Source: Limnohabitans sp. 2KL-17 (GTDB taxonomy: Bacteria; Pseudomonadota; Gammaproteobacteria; Burkholderiales; Burkholderiaceae_C). Taken from it: 32,141 nucleotides of DNA. Numbering within the stretch: position 1 is the stretch's first letter; each line of letters begins with the position of its first letter. The position numbers and the translations under genes were made by a program. The stretch is taken from the NCBI RefSeq assembly GCF_003063415.1, contig NZ_NESK01000034.1, positions 1 to 32,141 on the forward strand. Reading direction: 5' to 3'. Positions 16,033-23,892 of the stretch are shown piece by piece. The notes under the pieces are model-generated. The model was not told the DNA's origin. It worked only from the letters and a program-made list of their open reading frames with translations, and searched no databases.

Positions 16033-17720
16033 GCTTGCTCCTTGGTGTAGCCCAGTGCAGTGTCGCTGGCACGGTCTTGTTCAGTTCGGTCGGCTGGAGC
16101 CCCCCAACCGCCACCACCCGGTGTTTGCAGGCGAACGCGGTCGCCTTTTTTCAGTTGAATACCAAGCATCTTGGAGACCATCGGTGGCGTTTTCCATTCG
16201 CCGTTGTGGCAGTACTCAAAAACATTGGGCAACGCAGGCTGGCCACCATGAATGCCTTTGGGGGCTGACTTGCCGCGCTCTCCAAAGATGAAAGCCTCGG
16301 CGCTGTCTTCAAGCAATTCCATCTCGTAAATCGCGCCCAGCCCACCCCGGTGCTTGCCATCCCCGCCGGAGCCTGGGCGCAAGGCCCATTGCGTGAAGCG
16401 CACCGGGTAAGCGGCTTCCAGAATTTCCATGGGCGGAATGGTGGCCGTCGAGATGGGTGCGTTGCCGTGCGACAAGCCATCTCCGTCCGAATGGCCGCCA
16501 TGGCCCCCCCCAAAAAAACTGAACATCACCCAACGCTGGCCCTTGCGCTTGTCATCGGTGCGGTGGCCCGCGATCGACAAGGCATTGATGGTTCCATAAG
16601 CATGGGCAACCGCACGCTGCGGGTCGGCCAAGGCTGTGGCGCTGAAGATCACATCGATCATGCGCAGAATAGTTTCGGTGTAGCCACCCACTGGGCGCGG
16701 GCGCGAAGCGCTGATGACCAAGCCATCGGGGATCACAAAGTCCACCGCGTCGAGCACGCCCGCATTGGCAGGCACATCAGGAAAAACATGCTTCAAGGCC
16801 ACATAGCAAGCGGCCACCGCTGTGGCACGCGAGATGTTCACAGGGCCGGCGCATTGCGGCGAAGTACGGGAAAAGTCGAGGGTCAACCGATCGCCGGCCA
16901 CGGTCATGTCAAGCGCAATGCTCAGCAGCTCATCCTTGACACCGTCGTTGTCCAGCACATCTTCAAAGCTGTAGCGGCCATCGGGCAGGCTGCCGATGTG
17001 CGAGCGCATAAGGCGCACGGCACGGCTGCGCAACTCGGTCAGGGCCTTCTCCACTGTGGCATCGCCGTATTCATCGAGCAAACCGTCCAGGCGGCGTGCG
17101 CCCAATTCCAGCGCGGCCAGTTGGCCGTTCAAGTCGCCCCACAGGCTGTCGGGCAGGCGGGTGTTGGCCAGCAAAATGGCCAGCACATCCTCATCGAGCA
17201 CCCCGCCGCGCAAGATGCGCACTGGCGGGATTTGCACCGCTTCTTGCCAGCATTCGGTGGCTGCAGGGTTGTAATTGCCGGGCACCGCGCCGCCCACATC
17301 GTGCCAGTGAGCAGCTGAGGCCAAAAAGCAATACAACTGCCCGCTGCGAAAACAGGGCTTGACCAGCTTGAAATCGTTGGCGTGTGTGCCGCCTTCGTAG
17401 GGATCGTTGAACAACCACACATCGCCCATTTGCATGCCGCCACGCTCTCCTGCAACTCGCATGGCTGCGCGCACGGCAAAGGCCATGGCGCCTACAAAAA
17501 CCGGCAGGCCAGACTTGCCCTGAATCAAGGTGTCGCCGCTGATGGCGTCGTACAGACCGTGACAGGCGTCGTGAGCCTCGGCAATGATGGGGTTGAAGGC
17601 GCTGCGGTAAAGCGTGGCATCCATTTCGTCAGCAATTTGTTCCAGCCGGCCGCGCAACACAGCCAGAGTGACCGGATCCATCGCGATCGGGGATTGGGAA
17701 ACTGAATCCATCGGGTTCAT
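16029..17720 (-). CDS. hyuB: Hydantoinase B / oxoprolinase family subunit
   Basis: 563 aa, normal length. Conserved blocks are in order: DPVTLAVLRGRLEQIADEM at the N-terminus, NDPYEGGTH, PRPVGGYTETILRMIDVI, RPGSGGDGKHRGGLG, and the C-terminal TPGGGGWG. The partner of HyuA, carrying the site where the activated ring is hydrolysed. The frame is open a little further upstream (to 17801) but ATG 17720 is chosen since it overlaps the stop of the small aconitase-like subunit by 4 bp, like most junctions in this operon. Confidence 0.95.
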   Translation of the reverse strand: MNPMDSVSQSPIAMDPVTLAVLRGRLEQIADEMDATLYRSAFNPIIAEAHDACHGLYDAISGDTLIQGKSGLPVFVGAMAFAVRAAMRVAGERGGMQMGDVWLFNDPYEGGTHANDFKLVKPCFRSGQLYCFLASAAHWHDVGGAVPGNYNPAATECWQEAVQIPPVRILRGGVLDEDVLAILLANTRLPDSLWGDLNGQLAALELGARRLDGLLDEYGDATVEKALTELRSRAVRLMRSHIGSLPDGRYSFEDVLDNDGVKDELLSIALDMTVAGDRLTLDFSRTSPQCAGPVNISRATAVAACYVALKHVFPDVPANAGVLDAVDFVIPDGLVISASRPRPVGGYTETILRMIDVIFSATALADPQRAVAHAYGTINALSIAGHRTDDKRKGQRWVMFSFFGGGHGGHSDGDGLSHGNAPISTATIPPMEILEAAYPVRFTQWALRPGSGGDGKHRGGLGAIYEMELLEDSAEAFIFGERGKSAPKGIHGGQPALPNVFEYCHNGEWKTPPMVSKMLGIQLKKGDRVRLQTPGGGGWGAPADRTEQDRASDTALGYTKEQA

Positions 17721-18220
17721 GTTGGCTTTCTTTGTTTGAGCAGAGGCAGCAAGCCCCCTGCATCGACCATGTCCATCAAAAATTGGGGGATCGGTGCGCA
17801 CATCAAGCGCTGGCCGTTGGCACGCACCACTTGGGGAGTTTCGCCATCCAAGTGCACGCTGACCCGCTCACTGTCTTCGATCTCTGCAGCCTCTGGACAA
17901 GTCAACAACAACAGGCCCAGGTTGAAGGCGTTGCGAAAATACAAGCCGCTGTAAGAAGGCGCGATCACGGCTGCAAGACCCAGGTGCCGCAGCACACCTG
18001 CCGCCTGTTCTCGCGAAGAGCCAATCCCAAAGTTGGCACCGGCCACGATCACATCACCCTCGCGCACGCCCGAGGCAAAGTCGGCACGAACGGCCTCCAG
18101 ACAATATCGGCCGATGACATCCAGGCCATGCTTCATGTATGCGCCCGGCGCCAGTGCATCGGTGTCCACATCCGCGCCCAAACGCCACACACGGGTGTTT
18201 TTGAATTCGCGCGGGTTCAT
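17717..18220 (-). CDS. Aconitase-family hydro-lyase small subunit (3-isopropylmalate dehydratase small-subunit-like)
   Basis: 167 aa, the short swivelling-domain type. Motifs: DVDTDALAPGAYMKHGLD near the N-terminus, the active-site loop GANFGIGSSREQAAGVL (serine of GSSRE), and SYSGLYFRNAFNLGLLLL. It pairs with the large subunit encoded just upstream (4-bp overlap) to hydrate or dehydrate a dicarboxylate. Housekeeping LeuD is usually longer in betaproteobacteria and sits with leuB; here the gene lies between a Bug receptor/large subunit and HyuB, so a catabolic role is more likely. Dimethylmaleate hydratase of nicotinate-fermenting clostridia is a family precedent. Confidence 0.92.
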   Translation of the reverse strand: MNPREFKNTRVWRLGADVDTDALAPGAYMKHGLDVIGRYCLEAVRADFASGVREGDVIVAGANFGIGSSREQAAGVLRHLGLAAVIAPSYSGLYFRNAFNLGLLLLTCPEAAEIEDSERVSVHLDGETPQVVRANGQRLMCAPIPQFLMDMVDAGGLLPLLKQRKPT

Positions 18221-19503
18221 GCCAGAAACTCACGTGCATCGCTGATTCTTCCGCTCAATGCCGAGGCCGCCACGGTGTAGGGCGAGGCCAAATAGACATT
18301 CACACTGGCGGGGCCCATGCGGGCCTTGAAGTTGCGGGCCGTACTGGAAATCACGGTGGACCCTTCAGGAAAAGTCGCGCCATAACCAGCGCATGCACCG
18401 CAGCTGTTGGGCAGCACCGTAGCCCCGGCATCTTGCAGGATTTGCATCACACCTTCTTGTGTGGCTTGCGCTTGTTCACGGGCACTGGCGGGTGCCACCA
18501 TGAGCTGTACGCCTGCCGCCACGCGCTGGCCTTTGAGCACGGAGGCTGCAGCCCGCAGGTCTTCGAGTTTGGCCCCGGTGCAAGCACCGATGTAAGCAAT
18601 GTTGGGTTTTACATCGGCAAATTCGGCCACATCACGCGTGTTGGCCGGACTGTGCGGCGCAGCCACCTGAGGACTCAGACTGGAAGCGTCAAAATTTTGC
18701 TGCTCATACTCGGCGTCTTCATCGGTGAACCATTGCTCGGCCCCCATCAGTTTTTCGGGTGCGACACCAATCGCGCGCAAGTGTTGGAGGGTCGTCTCGT
18801 CTGCAGCGATCAAACCCACCTGGGCTCCCATTTCAGCACTCATATTGGACAGGGTCATGCGCTCGGCCATGGACAAATTCTGAACGGCTGAACCTGCAAA
18901 CTCCACCGCCTGGTATTGGCCGCCATTCATGCCAAAACGCCCAATCATGTGAAGCATCATGTCCTTGGCCGACACACCAGCTTGCAAACGGCCTGACCAT
19001 TGCATGCGCAAAGTGCGCGGGACCTGCACCCAGATTTGGCCAGTCACACACACCCCCAGCATTTCTGTGGCACCAATGCCAAACATGTAGCACCCAAATG
19101 CACCTCCTGTGGGGGAATGCGAGTCCCCGCCCACACAAAACATGCCGGGCTTCAAATGGCCTCGCTCGGGCAGCACCACATGGCAGATGCCCTCGCTGTC
19201 GATGACATGCTTCAGCTTCCATTGTTTGGCGGTATCGCGCGCAATTTGAACGATCTGCTGAGCATCGGCGTCCTGTGCGGGCACATAGTGGTCAAGCACC
19301 AGCACTACTTTGTCGGTGTCCCAAATATGGGCGCCCAGCTCATCGAGCATGGGTTTAAGGCGCCTGGGGCCAGACGAATCATGAAACATGGCCAGATCCA
19401 CATTGCAGGTCACCACTTCGCCCACCGTTACGTGGCTGCGCCCTGCCGCTTTGGCAATGAGTTTTTGGGCCAAGGTTTGAGAAATCGAGTGGGTGGTGCT
19501 CAT
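18217..19503 (-). CDS. Aconitase-family hydro-lyase large subunit (3-isopropylmalate dehydratase large-subunit-like)
   Basis: 428 aa, the LeuC/homoaconitase short type. Three [4Fe-4S] ligands are visible: C308 (IGACTGAKLED), C368 and C371 (PNSCGACAGYG). Other blocks: GGDSHSPTGGAFGCYMFGIGATEM (126 onward) and SSTARNFKARMG near the C-terminus. In biosynthetic LeuC the first Cys is followed by Thr-Asn; here it is Thr-Gly, a mark of a separate subfamily. Forms a heterodimer with the small subunit downstream. The expected reaction is stereospecific addition of water to, or removal from, an unsaturated di- or tricarboxylate; the true substrate is unknown. The start codon overlaps the Bug receptor stop by 4 bp. 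Confidence 0.93.
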   Translation of the reverse strand: MSTTHSISQTLAQKLIAKAAGRSHVTVGEVVTCNVDLAMFHDSSGPRRLKPMLDELGAHIWDTDKVVLVLDHYVPAQDADAQQIVQIARDTAKQWKLKHVIDSEGICHVVLPERGHLKPGMFCVGGDSHSPTGGAFGCYMFGIGATEMLGVCVTGQIWVQVPRTLRMQWSGRLQAGVSAKDMMLHMIGRFGMNGGQYQAVEFAGSAVQNLSMAERMTLSNMSAEMGAQVGLIAADETTLQHLRAIGVAPEKLMGAEQWFTDEDAEYEQQNFDASSLSPQVAAPHSPANTRDVAEFADVKPNIAYIGACTGAKLEDLRAAASVLKGQRVAAGVQLMVAPASAREQAQATQEGVMQILQDAGATVLPNSCGACAGYGATFPEGSTVISSTARNFKARMGPASVNVYLASPYTVAASALSGRISDAREFLA

Positions 19504-20477
19504 TCGGGTTTGGCTCCTGCGTACTGCACCACCACCCGCCAGCGCAGAATTTCACTTTCTACAAAGCGGGAAAACTCCTCAGGGCTGTTGCCCACAGGGG
19601 TTGCACCTTCATTTTCGATGCGGCGCCTCACCTCGGGTGACTGCACCGCAACACGAGCAGCATCGGCCAAGCGGCGGACCAGTTCAGGGCTCATGCGGGC
19701 AGGGCCAAACAGGCCAAACCAGGCGCTCGATTCATAACCAGGCAAGCTCTCGCCAATGGTGGGCACATCGGGGTAAGCGGGTAAGCGCTTGGTACTTGTC
19801 ACGCCCAAAGCCTTGAGCTTGCCTGCCTTGATGTGCGATTGGACGTTGCCAACAGCGGCAAACATCAAGTCCACCTGGCCCGCCAACAAGTCTTGCACCG
19901 CAGGGGCTGTGCCCCGGTAAGGAATATTGACGATGTACGCACCAGACTTCATCTTGAAAGCATCGCCCGCCATGTGCAGCGACGAGCCCAAAGCGCCAAT
20001 GGCAAAGTTCATCTGGCCGGGTTTGGCCTTGGCCAAAGCGATCAGCTCCTTGACGTTGTTGGCAGGCACTTTGGGGTGGGCCACCAGCAGCGACGGCAAG
20101 GTTGACACCATGGTCAAGGGCGTGAAGTCCTTGACCGGATCAAAAGGCAAACTGGGGTAAAGCGAGGCGTTGATGGCGTGGCTGGTGAAGCTCATGAGCA
20201 AAGTGTTGCCGTCGGGCGTGGCCTTGGCGACCGCGTCAGCGGCCAGATTACCGCCGGCACCAGGGCGGTTTTCCACCACAACAGTGCGGCCCAGTTGCGT
20301 GCCCAGCATCTGCGCCAATGCGCGTGCCATGGTGTCGGTGGTACCACCCGCTGGCGCACCGACCAAAATCTTGATCGGTGGTTGCGACTGGGCCTGCGCG
20401 AAACCACACACCCCCACACTGGCCAAAGCCATAGACAGCAAGATACTTGCGCTAGAAAATGCCGTTCGAAATGTCAT
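19500..20477 (-). CDS. Bug-family tripartite tricarboxylate transporter substrate-binding protein
   Basis: 325 aa. The signal peptide's hydrophobic core ends in FAQAQ-SQ (cleavage around residue 30). Family hallmarks: KILVGAPAGGTTDTMARAL, VENRPGAGGNLAAD, LLMSFTSHAINASLYPSLPFD, and the second-domain VQDLLAGQVDLMFA. No TctA or TctB membrane subunits are in the window, so it may be an orphan receptor or a sensor. It is the first gene after the Liv importer, 75 bp downstream of livF, and is translationally coupled to the aconitase-like large subunit, so its ligand is probably the pathway substrate or an intermediate. Confidence 0.95.
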   Translation of the reverse strand: MTFRTAFSSASILLSMALASVGVCGFAQAQSQPPIKILVGAPAGGTTDTMARALAQMLGTQLGRTVVVENRPGAGGNLAADAVAKATPDGNTLLMSFTSHAINASLYPSLPFDPVKDFTPLTMVSTLPSLLVAHPKVPANNVKELIALAKAKPGQMNFAIGALGSSLHMAGDAFKMKSGAYIVNIPYRGTAPAVQDLLAGQVDLMFAAVGNVQSHIKAGKLKALGVTSTKRLPAYPDVPTIGESLPGYESSAWFGLFGPARMSPELVRRLADAARVAVQSPEVRRRIENEGATPVGNSPEEFSRFVESEILRWRVVVQYAGAKPE

Positions 20478-20552
20478 GGAAACACAATGCCTGTAGTTAA
20501 CGATCGAACAGGGTTCGCAACATGTGAAACGGAGTGCTTAGCGTAAAGGGCA
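20478..20552. other. 75-bp gap inside the operon
   Basis: The largest spacing between livF and the GNAT end of the operon. It contains a small hairpin, CGAAC (20505-20509) pairing with GTTCG (20513-20517), without a T-run. No convincing promoter was found; it could host an internal start or a processing site separating importer and enzyme messages. Confidence 0.3.
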
Positions 20553-21266
20553 TCACATGCCCAGATATGCCTGCCTGAGCGTGTCACTTGACAGCAACTC
20601 GGCCGGAGTGCCGGCAAAACGGATCTGCCCGTTTTCCATCACATAAGCCCGGTCGGCGATGTCCAGCGACTGACCCACGTTTTGTTCCACCAGCAAAACC
20701 GCCAGGCCGCTGCTGCGCAACTGCGAGATCAGGCCAAACATTTCCTCCACCAACAATGGCGACAAACCGAGGGAGGGTTCGTCCAGAATCAGCAAGCGTG
20801 GTTCGGACATCAGGCCACGGCCAATGGCCAGCATCTGCTGCTCGCCACCACTGAGGGTGCCCGCCAGTTGGGTCACGCGTTCCTTTAGGCGCGGAAAGGT
20901 CTCGTACACCTTGTCGAGGTTATGGGCGCGATGCTCACGCCCCCTTTTAAAAGCACCCAGCTCCAGGTTTTCGTGCACGCTCAAATTGGGAAACACCTTG
21001 CGGCCTTCAGGCACCTGGATCAAGCCGTGCAAGACCACCTTCTGGTAATGCATGCCTGTGATGTCTTGCCCATCAAACTGAACCCGTCCGGCCCGCGTGC
21101 TCACAAGACCACTCAAGGTAAGGTTGAGCGTGGTCTTGCCTGCACCGTTGCTGCCCAAAAGGGCCACCGTCTCACCGGGCATCACATGCAGATACACACC
21201 CCGCAAAACTTCGATAGCACCATAGCCCGACTTGAGGCCCTGCACATTCAACAAAGGGGTGTTCAC
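20553..21266 (-). CDS. livF: Branched-chain amino acid-type ABC transporter ATP-binding protein LivF
   Basis: 237 aa. Walker A GSNGAGKT (38-45), signature LSGGEQQ (138-144), Walker B LLILDEP (158-164) and the H-loop region VEQN. LivF-type features include QVPEGRKVFPNLSV in place of a long LivG insert. The start is a GTG overlapping the livG stop by 4 bp (GTGA). Works with LivG as a heterodimeric ATPase driving import through LivHM. Such importers also carry aromatic acids, amides and ureas, so the name does not fix the cargo. Confidence 0.95.
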   Translation of the reverse strand: MNTPLLNVQGLKSGYGAIEVLRGVYLHVMPGETVALLGSNGAGKTTLNLTLSGLVSTRAGRVQFDGQDITGMHYQKVVLHGLIQVPEGRKVFPNLSVHENLELGAFKRGREHRAHNLDKVYETFPRLKERVTQLAGTLSGGEQQMLAIGRGLMSEPRLLILDEPSLGLSPLLVEEMFGLISQLRSSGLAVLLVEQNVGQSLDIADRAYVMENGQIRFAGTPAELLSSDTLRQAYLGM

Positions 21267-22030
21267 GCCTGCACCTCTTTCTGAAGGGCAGCACTCTTTT
21301 GCAGCCGCTCGGCCGTGCCGTGGCCCAGATAGGCCTCGACCACTGCTTTGTTGCGGGTCACTTCGGTCGGGCTTCCTTGGGCGATCAACTGTCCCTGCGC
21401 AAGCACCCAGACCTCTTGCGCCAGGCTCATCACGGCCTGCATCACGTGCTCAATCATCAGCACCGTCACGCCACTTTGGGCAATGCCTTGAACCACCGGA
21501 ATCATCTCGGCAATTTCCTGCGGATTCAACCCCGCAAGAACCTCGTCGAGCAACAACAGGCGTGGCCGCGTGGCCAGGGCTCGCGCCAATTCGAGGCGCT
21601 TTCGGCCTGCCACCGTCAGGTCACTGGCGAGCTTGTCGAGTTGCGAGGTCAGGCCCACTTGCTGCGCCACCGACTCGGCCTGTTCCAGCGCCTGCGCGCG
21701 TCGCGGCAGGTGCAGGTGGGCCCCGACCGCGATGTTTTCTCGCACGGTTTGCGCCGCAAAAGGCTGCACGATCTGAAAGGTTCGGGTCAGGCCCATGAGC
21801 GCATTCAGGTGCGGTGGCTGGCCAGTGATATCTTGGCCGTCAAACTCAACCCGACCGGTATCCGGCATGAGAAAACCGGACATGAGCGCGAACAAGGTGG
21901 TCTTGCCAGCGCCATTGGGACCAATCAGAGCGCTCAGGCGACCTTCAGTCACTGACAGGCTGACGTTTTGCACAGCCTTGAGACCGCCAAAGGATTTGCC
22001 CACGCCGTCGATTTTGAGCAGAATGCTCAT
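21263..22030 (-). CDS. livG: Branched-chain amino acid-type ABC transporter ATP-binding protein LivG
   Basis: 255 aa. Walker A GPNGAGKT (37-44), Walker B LLLLDEVLAGL. The signature region is the LivG variant LTVAGRKRLELARAL rather than LSGGQ, a form seen in other members of this subfamily. The LivG-type insert LTRTFQIVQPFAAQTVRENI is present. ATG overlaps the livM stop by 4 bp. Confidence 0.95.
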   Translation of the reverse strand: MSILLKIDGVGKSFGGLKAVQNVSLSVTEGRLSALIGPNGAGKTTLFALMSGFLMPDTGRVEFDGQDITGQPPHLNALMGLTRTFQIVQPFAAQTVRENIAVGAHLHLPRRAQALEQAESVAQQVGLTSQLDKLASDLTVAGRKRLELARALATRPRLLLLDEVLAGLNPQEIAEMIPVVQGIAQSGVTVLMIEHVMQAVMSLAQEVWVLAQGQLIAQGSPTEVTRNKAVVEAYLGHGTAERLQKSAALQKEVQA

Positions 22031-23007
22031 GGTTTATCTCCGTCTGACGGCTTGTTGCCACGCCACCACTGCTGCGGCGTGATGCTGCCCAGACCGGCGA
22101 TGCCGCGCGGCAGAAACATCACGATCAGGATCAGCACCGAGCCGTAGATCACCATGTTGATGCCCGGCAACTGGCCGAATAAATTGCGTGTGAGATCCGC
22201 CAGGATGTGCAGGCTGATGGCCCCTAGCAGCGGCCCCCACAGCGTTCCCAGTCCGCCAACGATCGCCCCCACCAGGGCCTCAACCGAGGTGTGAGAGCCA
22301 AAGGCGATGCCTGGATCGATGTACTGAAAAACCTGCACATAAAAAGCCCCACCTGCGCCCATGAGACCGCCGGACAGGATGGTGGCGACCAGCTTGATGG
22401 TGAAAGGGTTCACGCCAATGGCTCGTGCGGCGTCTTCGTTGTCGCGCACGGCTTGCAGGTATGCGCCAAAGCGCGAGTGGCGTAGCCAAGCGGTGATGAT
22501 CAGCGCCAGCGTGACCAGACCCAGCATGAGCCAGATGAACCCGGCTCGGCTGCCAAACTGCATGTTGGCAGCCGACTCTTTGAGCGGCAGCATCAAGCCA
22601 ACACCAGCACCAGTGAAAGGCACCGATGTGGCCACAATGCGAAAAACCTCGGCAAAGGCCAACGTGACCAGCGCAAAATAAGAGCCCTTTAGGCCGTAGC
22701 GGAAAGAGGCAGCACCGACAAAAGCGCCCACACCTGCCGCAAAAGCCATGGCCAGTGGCAAAGCCACCCAGGGGCTCAAGCCCCACTGCATTTGCGCAAT
22801 GGCCTGAACATAAGCGCCCGTGCCAAAAAACAGCGCATGACCAAAAGAGAACTGCCCACCAAAACCTCCCAGCACGTTCCAGGCTTGAGAGAGCAGGCAA
22901 GCGTAAAGGGCCGTCATGACGAAATTGAGCACCACCCCCGACTGGGTGAAAAACGGCACCGCAGCAACCAACAGCACAAACAGAACGATGTTGCGAAAGT
23001 CTTTCAT
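22027..23007 (-). CDS. livM: Branched-chain amino acid-type ABC transporter permease LivM
   Basis: 326 aa, about eight to ten hydrophobic membrane segments. Family landmarks: QAWNVLGGFGGQFSFGHALFFG in the first third, the coupling region AIGVNPFTIKL, and VGAIVGGLGTLWGPLLGA near the end. Pairs with LivH in the inner membrane. It overlaps livH by 4 bp. Confidence 0.94.
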   Translation of the reverse strand: MKDFRNIVLFVLLVAAVPFFTQSGVVLNFVMTALYACLLSQAWNVLGGFGGQFSFGHALFFGTGAYVQAIAQMQWGLSPWVALPLAMAFAAGVGAFVGAASFRYGLKGSYFALVTLAFAEVFRIVATSVPFTGAGVGLMLPLKESAANMQFGSRAGFIWLMLGLVTLALIITAWLRHSRFGAYLQAVRDNEDAARAIGVNPFTIKLVATILSGGLMGAGGAFYVQVFQYIDPGIAFGSHTSVEALVGAIVGGLGTLWGPLLGAISLHILADLTRNLFGQLPGINMVIYGSVLILIVMFLPRGIAGLGSITPQQWWRGNKPSDGDKP

Positions 23008-23876
23008 GCTTTCGCTCCAAAAAATCCTTGCGGCCTGAGCATGAGCACCGCAATGAAAATCACAAAAATACCCACTTGCCCCAACGACTCACCCAGCAGC
23101 AAACCGCCAAGCGACTCCACCACGCCAATGAGTAAGCCGCCGAGTAAGGCCCCCGCAAAACTGCCCATGCCGCCCAGCACGACAATGGTGAAGGCCACCA
23201 GTACAAATCCATTGCCCACCTGCGGGTTGACGTAATAAGCGGGCATCAAAAAACAGGCTGCAGCCCCGAGGCTGGCCAGGCCCAAACCAAAACACATGGC
23301 ATACACATGGTCCACATCGATGCCCATCAGGCGAGCCCCCTGTTTTTCCTTGGATACGGCACGGATCGCACGACCCAAATCGGTTTTTTGCACGATGAAC
23401 AACAACACGGCAGACACCGCCAAGGCACCGCCAAATGCCACCAGCTTGGGCAAGGCAATGAATGCCGGGCCGATCTCGACCGTGCTCAGTGTGTAGGCGG
23501 TTTCAATGCTGCGGGTGTCGGATTTGAAAAACAGCAACGCCAGGTTTTCCAGCACGATTGACACGCCGAGGGTGACCAACAGAATGTTTTCGTCCTTGCC
23601 GTGGCTGGCGCGGTTGATCACGCCACGTTGCAGCGCGTAGCCCAGCACGAACATGGCGGGCACCATGACGGGCAGGGCCAGATAGGGATCGACCCCGAGC
23701 TTTTCCTTGAGCATGTAAACGCCATACAGCGCCACCATCAAGGCCGCGCCGTGCGCGAAATTGATGATGTGCAGCACGCCATAAATGAGCGTGAGGCCCA
23801 GTGCGATCAATGCATAGACGGCACCGGTGGTGATGCCATTGAGCAAAGAGGGAAACAGGATGTTCAGGTCCAGCAT
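23004..23876 (-). CDS. livH: Branched-chain amino acid-type ABC transporter permease LivH
   Basis: 290 aa, about eight membrane segments. Landmarks are LLNGITTGAVYALIALGLTLIYG with NFAHG near the N-terminus, the cytoplasmic coupling stretch IRAVSKEKQGARLMGID, and VLGGMGSFAGALLGGLLIG. It begins 16 bp after the receptor gene's stop. Confidence 0.94.
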   Translation of the reverse strand: MLDLNILFPSLLNGITTGAVYALIALGLTLIYGVLHIINFAHGAALMVALYGVYMLKEKLGVDPYLALPVMVPAMFVLGYALQRGVINRASHGKDENILLVTLGVSIVLENLALLFFKSDTRSIETAYTLSTVEIGPAFIALPKLVAFGGALAVSAVLLFIVQKTDLGRAIRAVSKEKQGARLMGIDVDHVYAMCFGLGLASLGAAACFLMPAYYVNPQVGNGFVLVAFTIVVLGGMGSFAGALLGGLLIGVVESLGGLLLGESLGQVGIFVIFIAVLMLRPQGFFGAKA

Positions 23877-23892
23877 CGGGGAGCCTTGGCGC

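Noticed and set aside
16350..17318. Long open frame (322 codons) on the plus strand antisense to hyuB
   Set aside because: Low-complexity composition rich in His, Gln, Gly and Arg with no motif; it mirrors a well-conserved gene on the other strand.
13948..17720. Acetone or acetophenone carboxylase subunits
   Set aside because: The additional subunit(s) those enzymes need are absent, and an amidase gene follows directly, favouring ring hydrolysis.
11941..17720. Simple creatinine / N-methylhydantoin pathway
   Set aside because: HyuAB and the amidase fit, but the flavoprotein is fumarate-reductase-like rather than a sarcosine oxidase, and hydro-lyase and lyase genes would have no role.
17717..19503. 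Leucine biosynthesis leuCD
   Set aside because: No leuB or leuA nearby, Cys-Thr-Gly active-site variant, short small subunit, and placement inside a catabolic operon with HyuAB and an importer.
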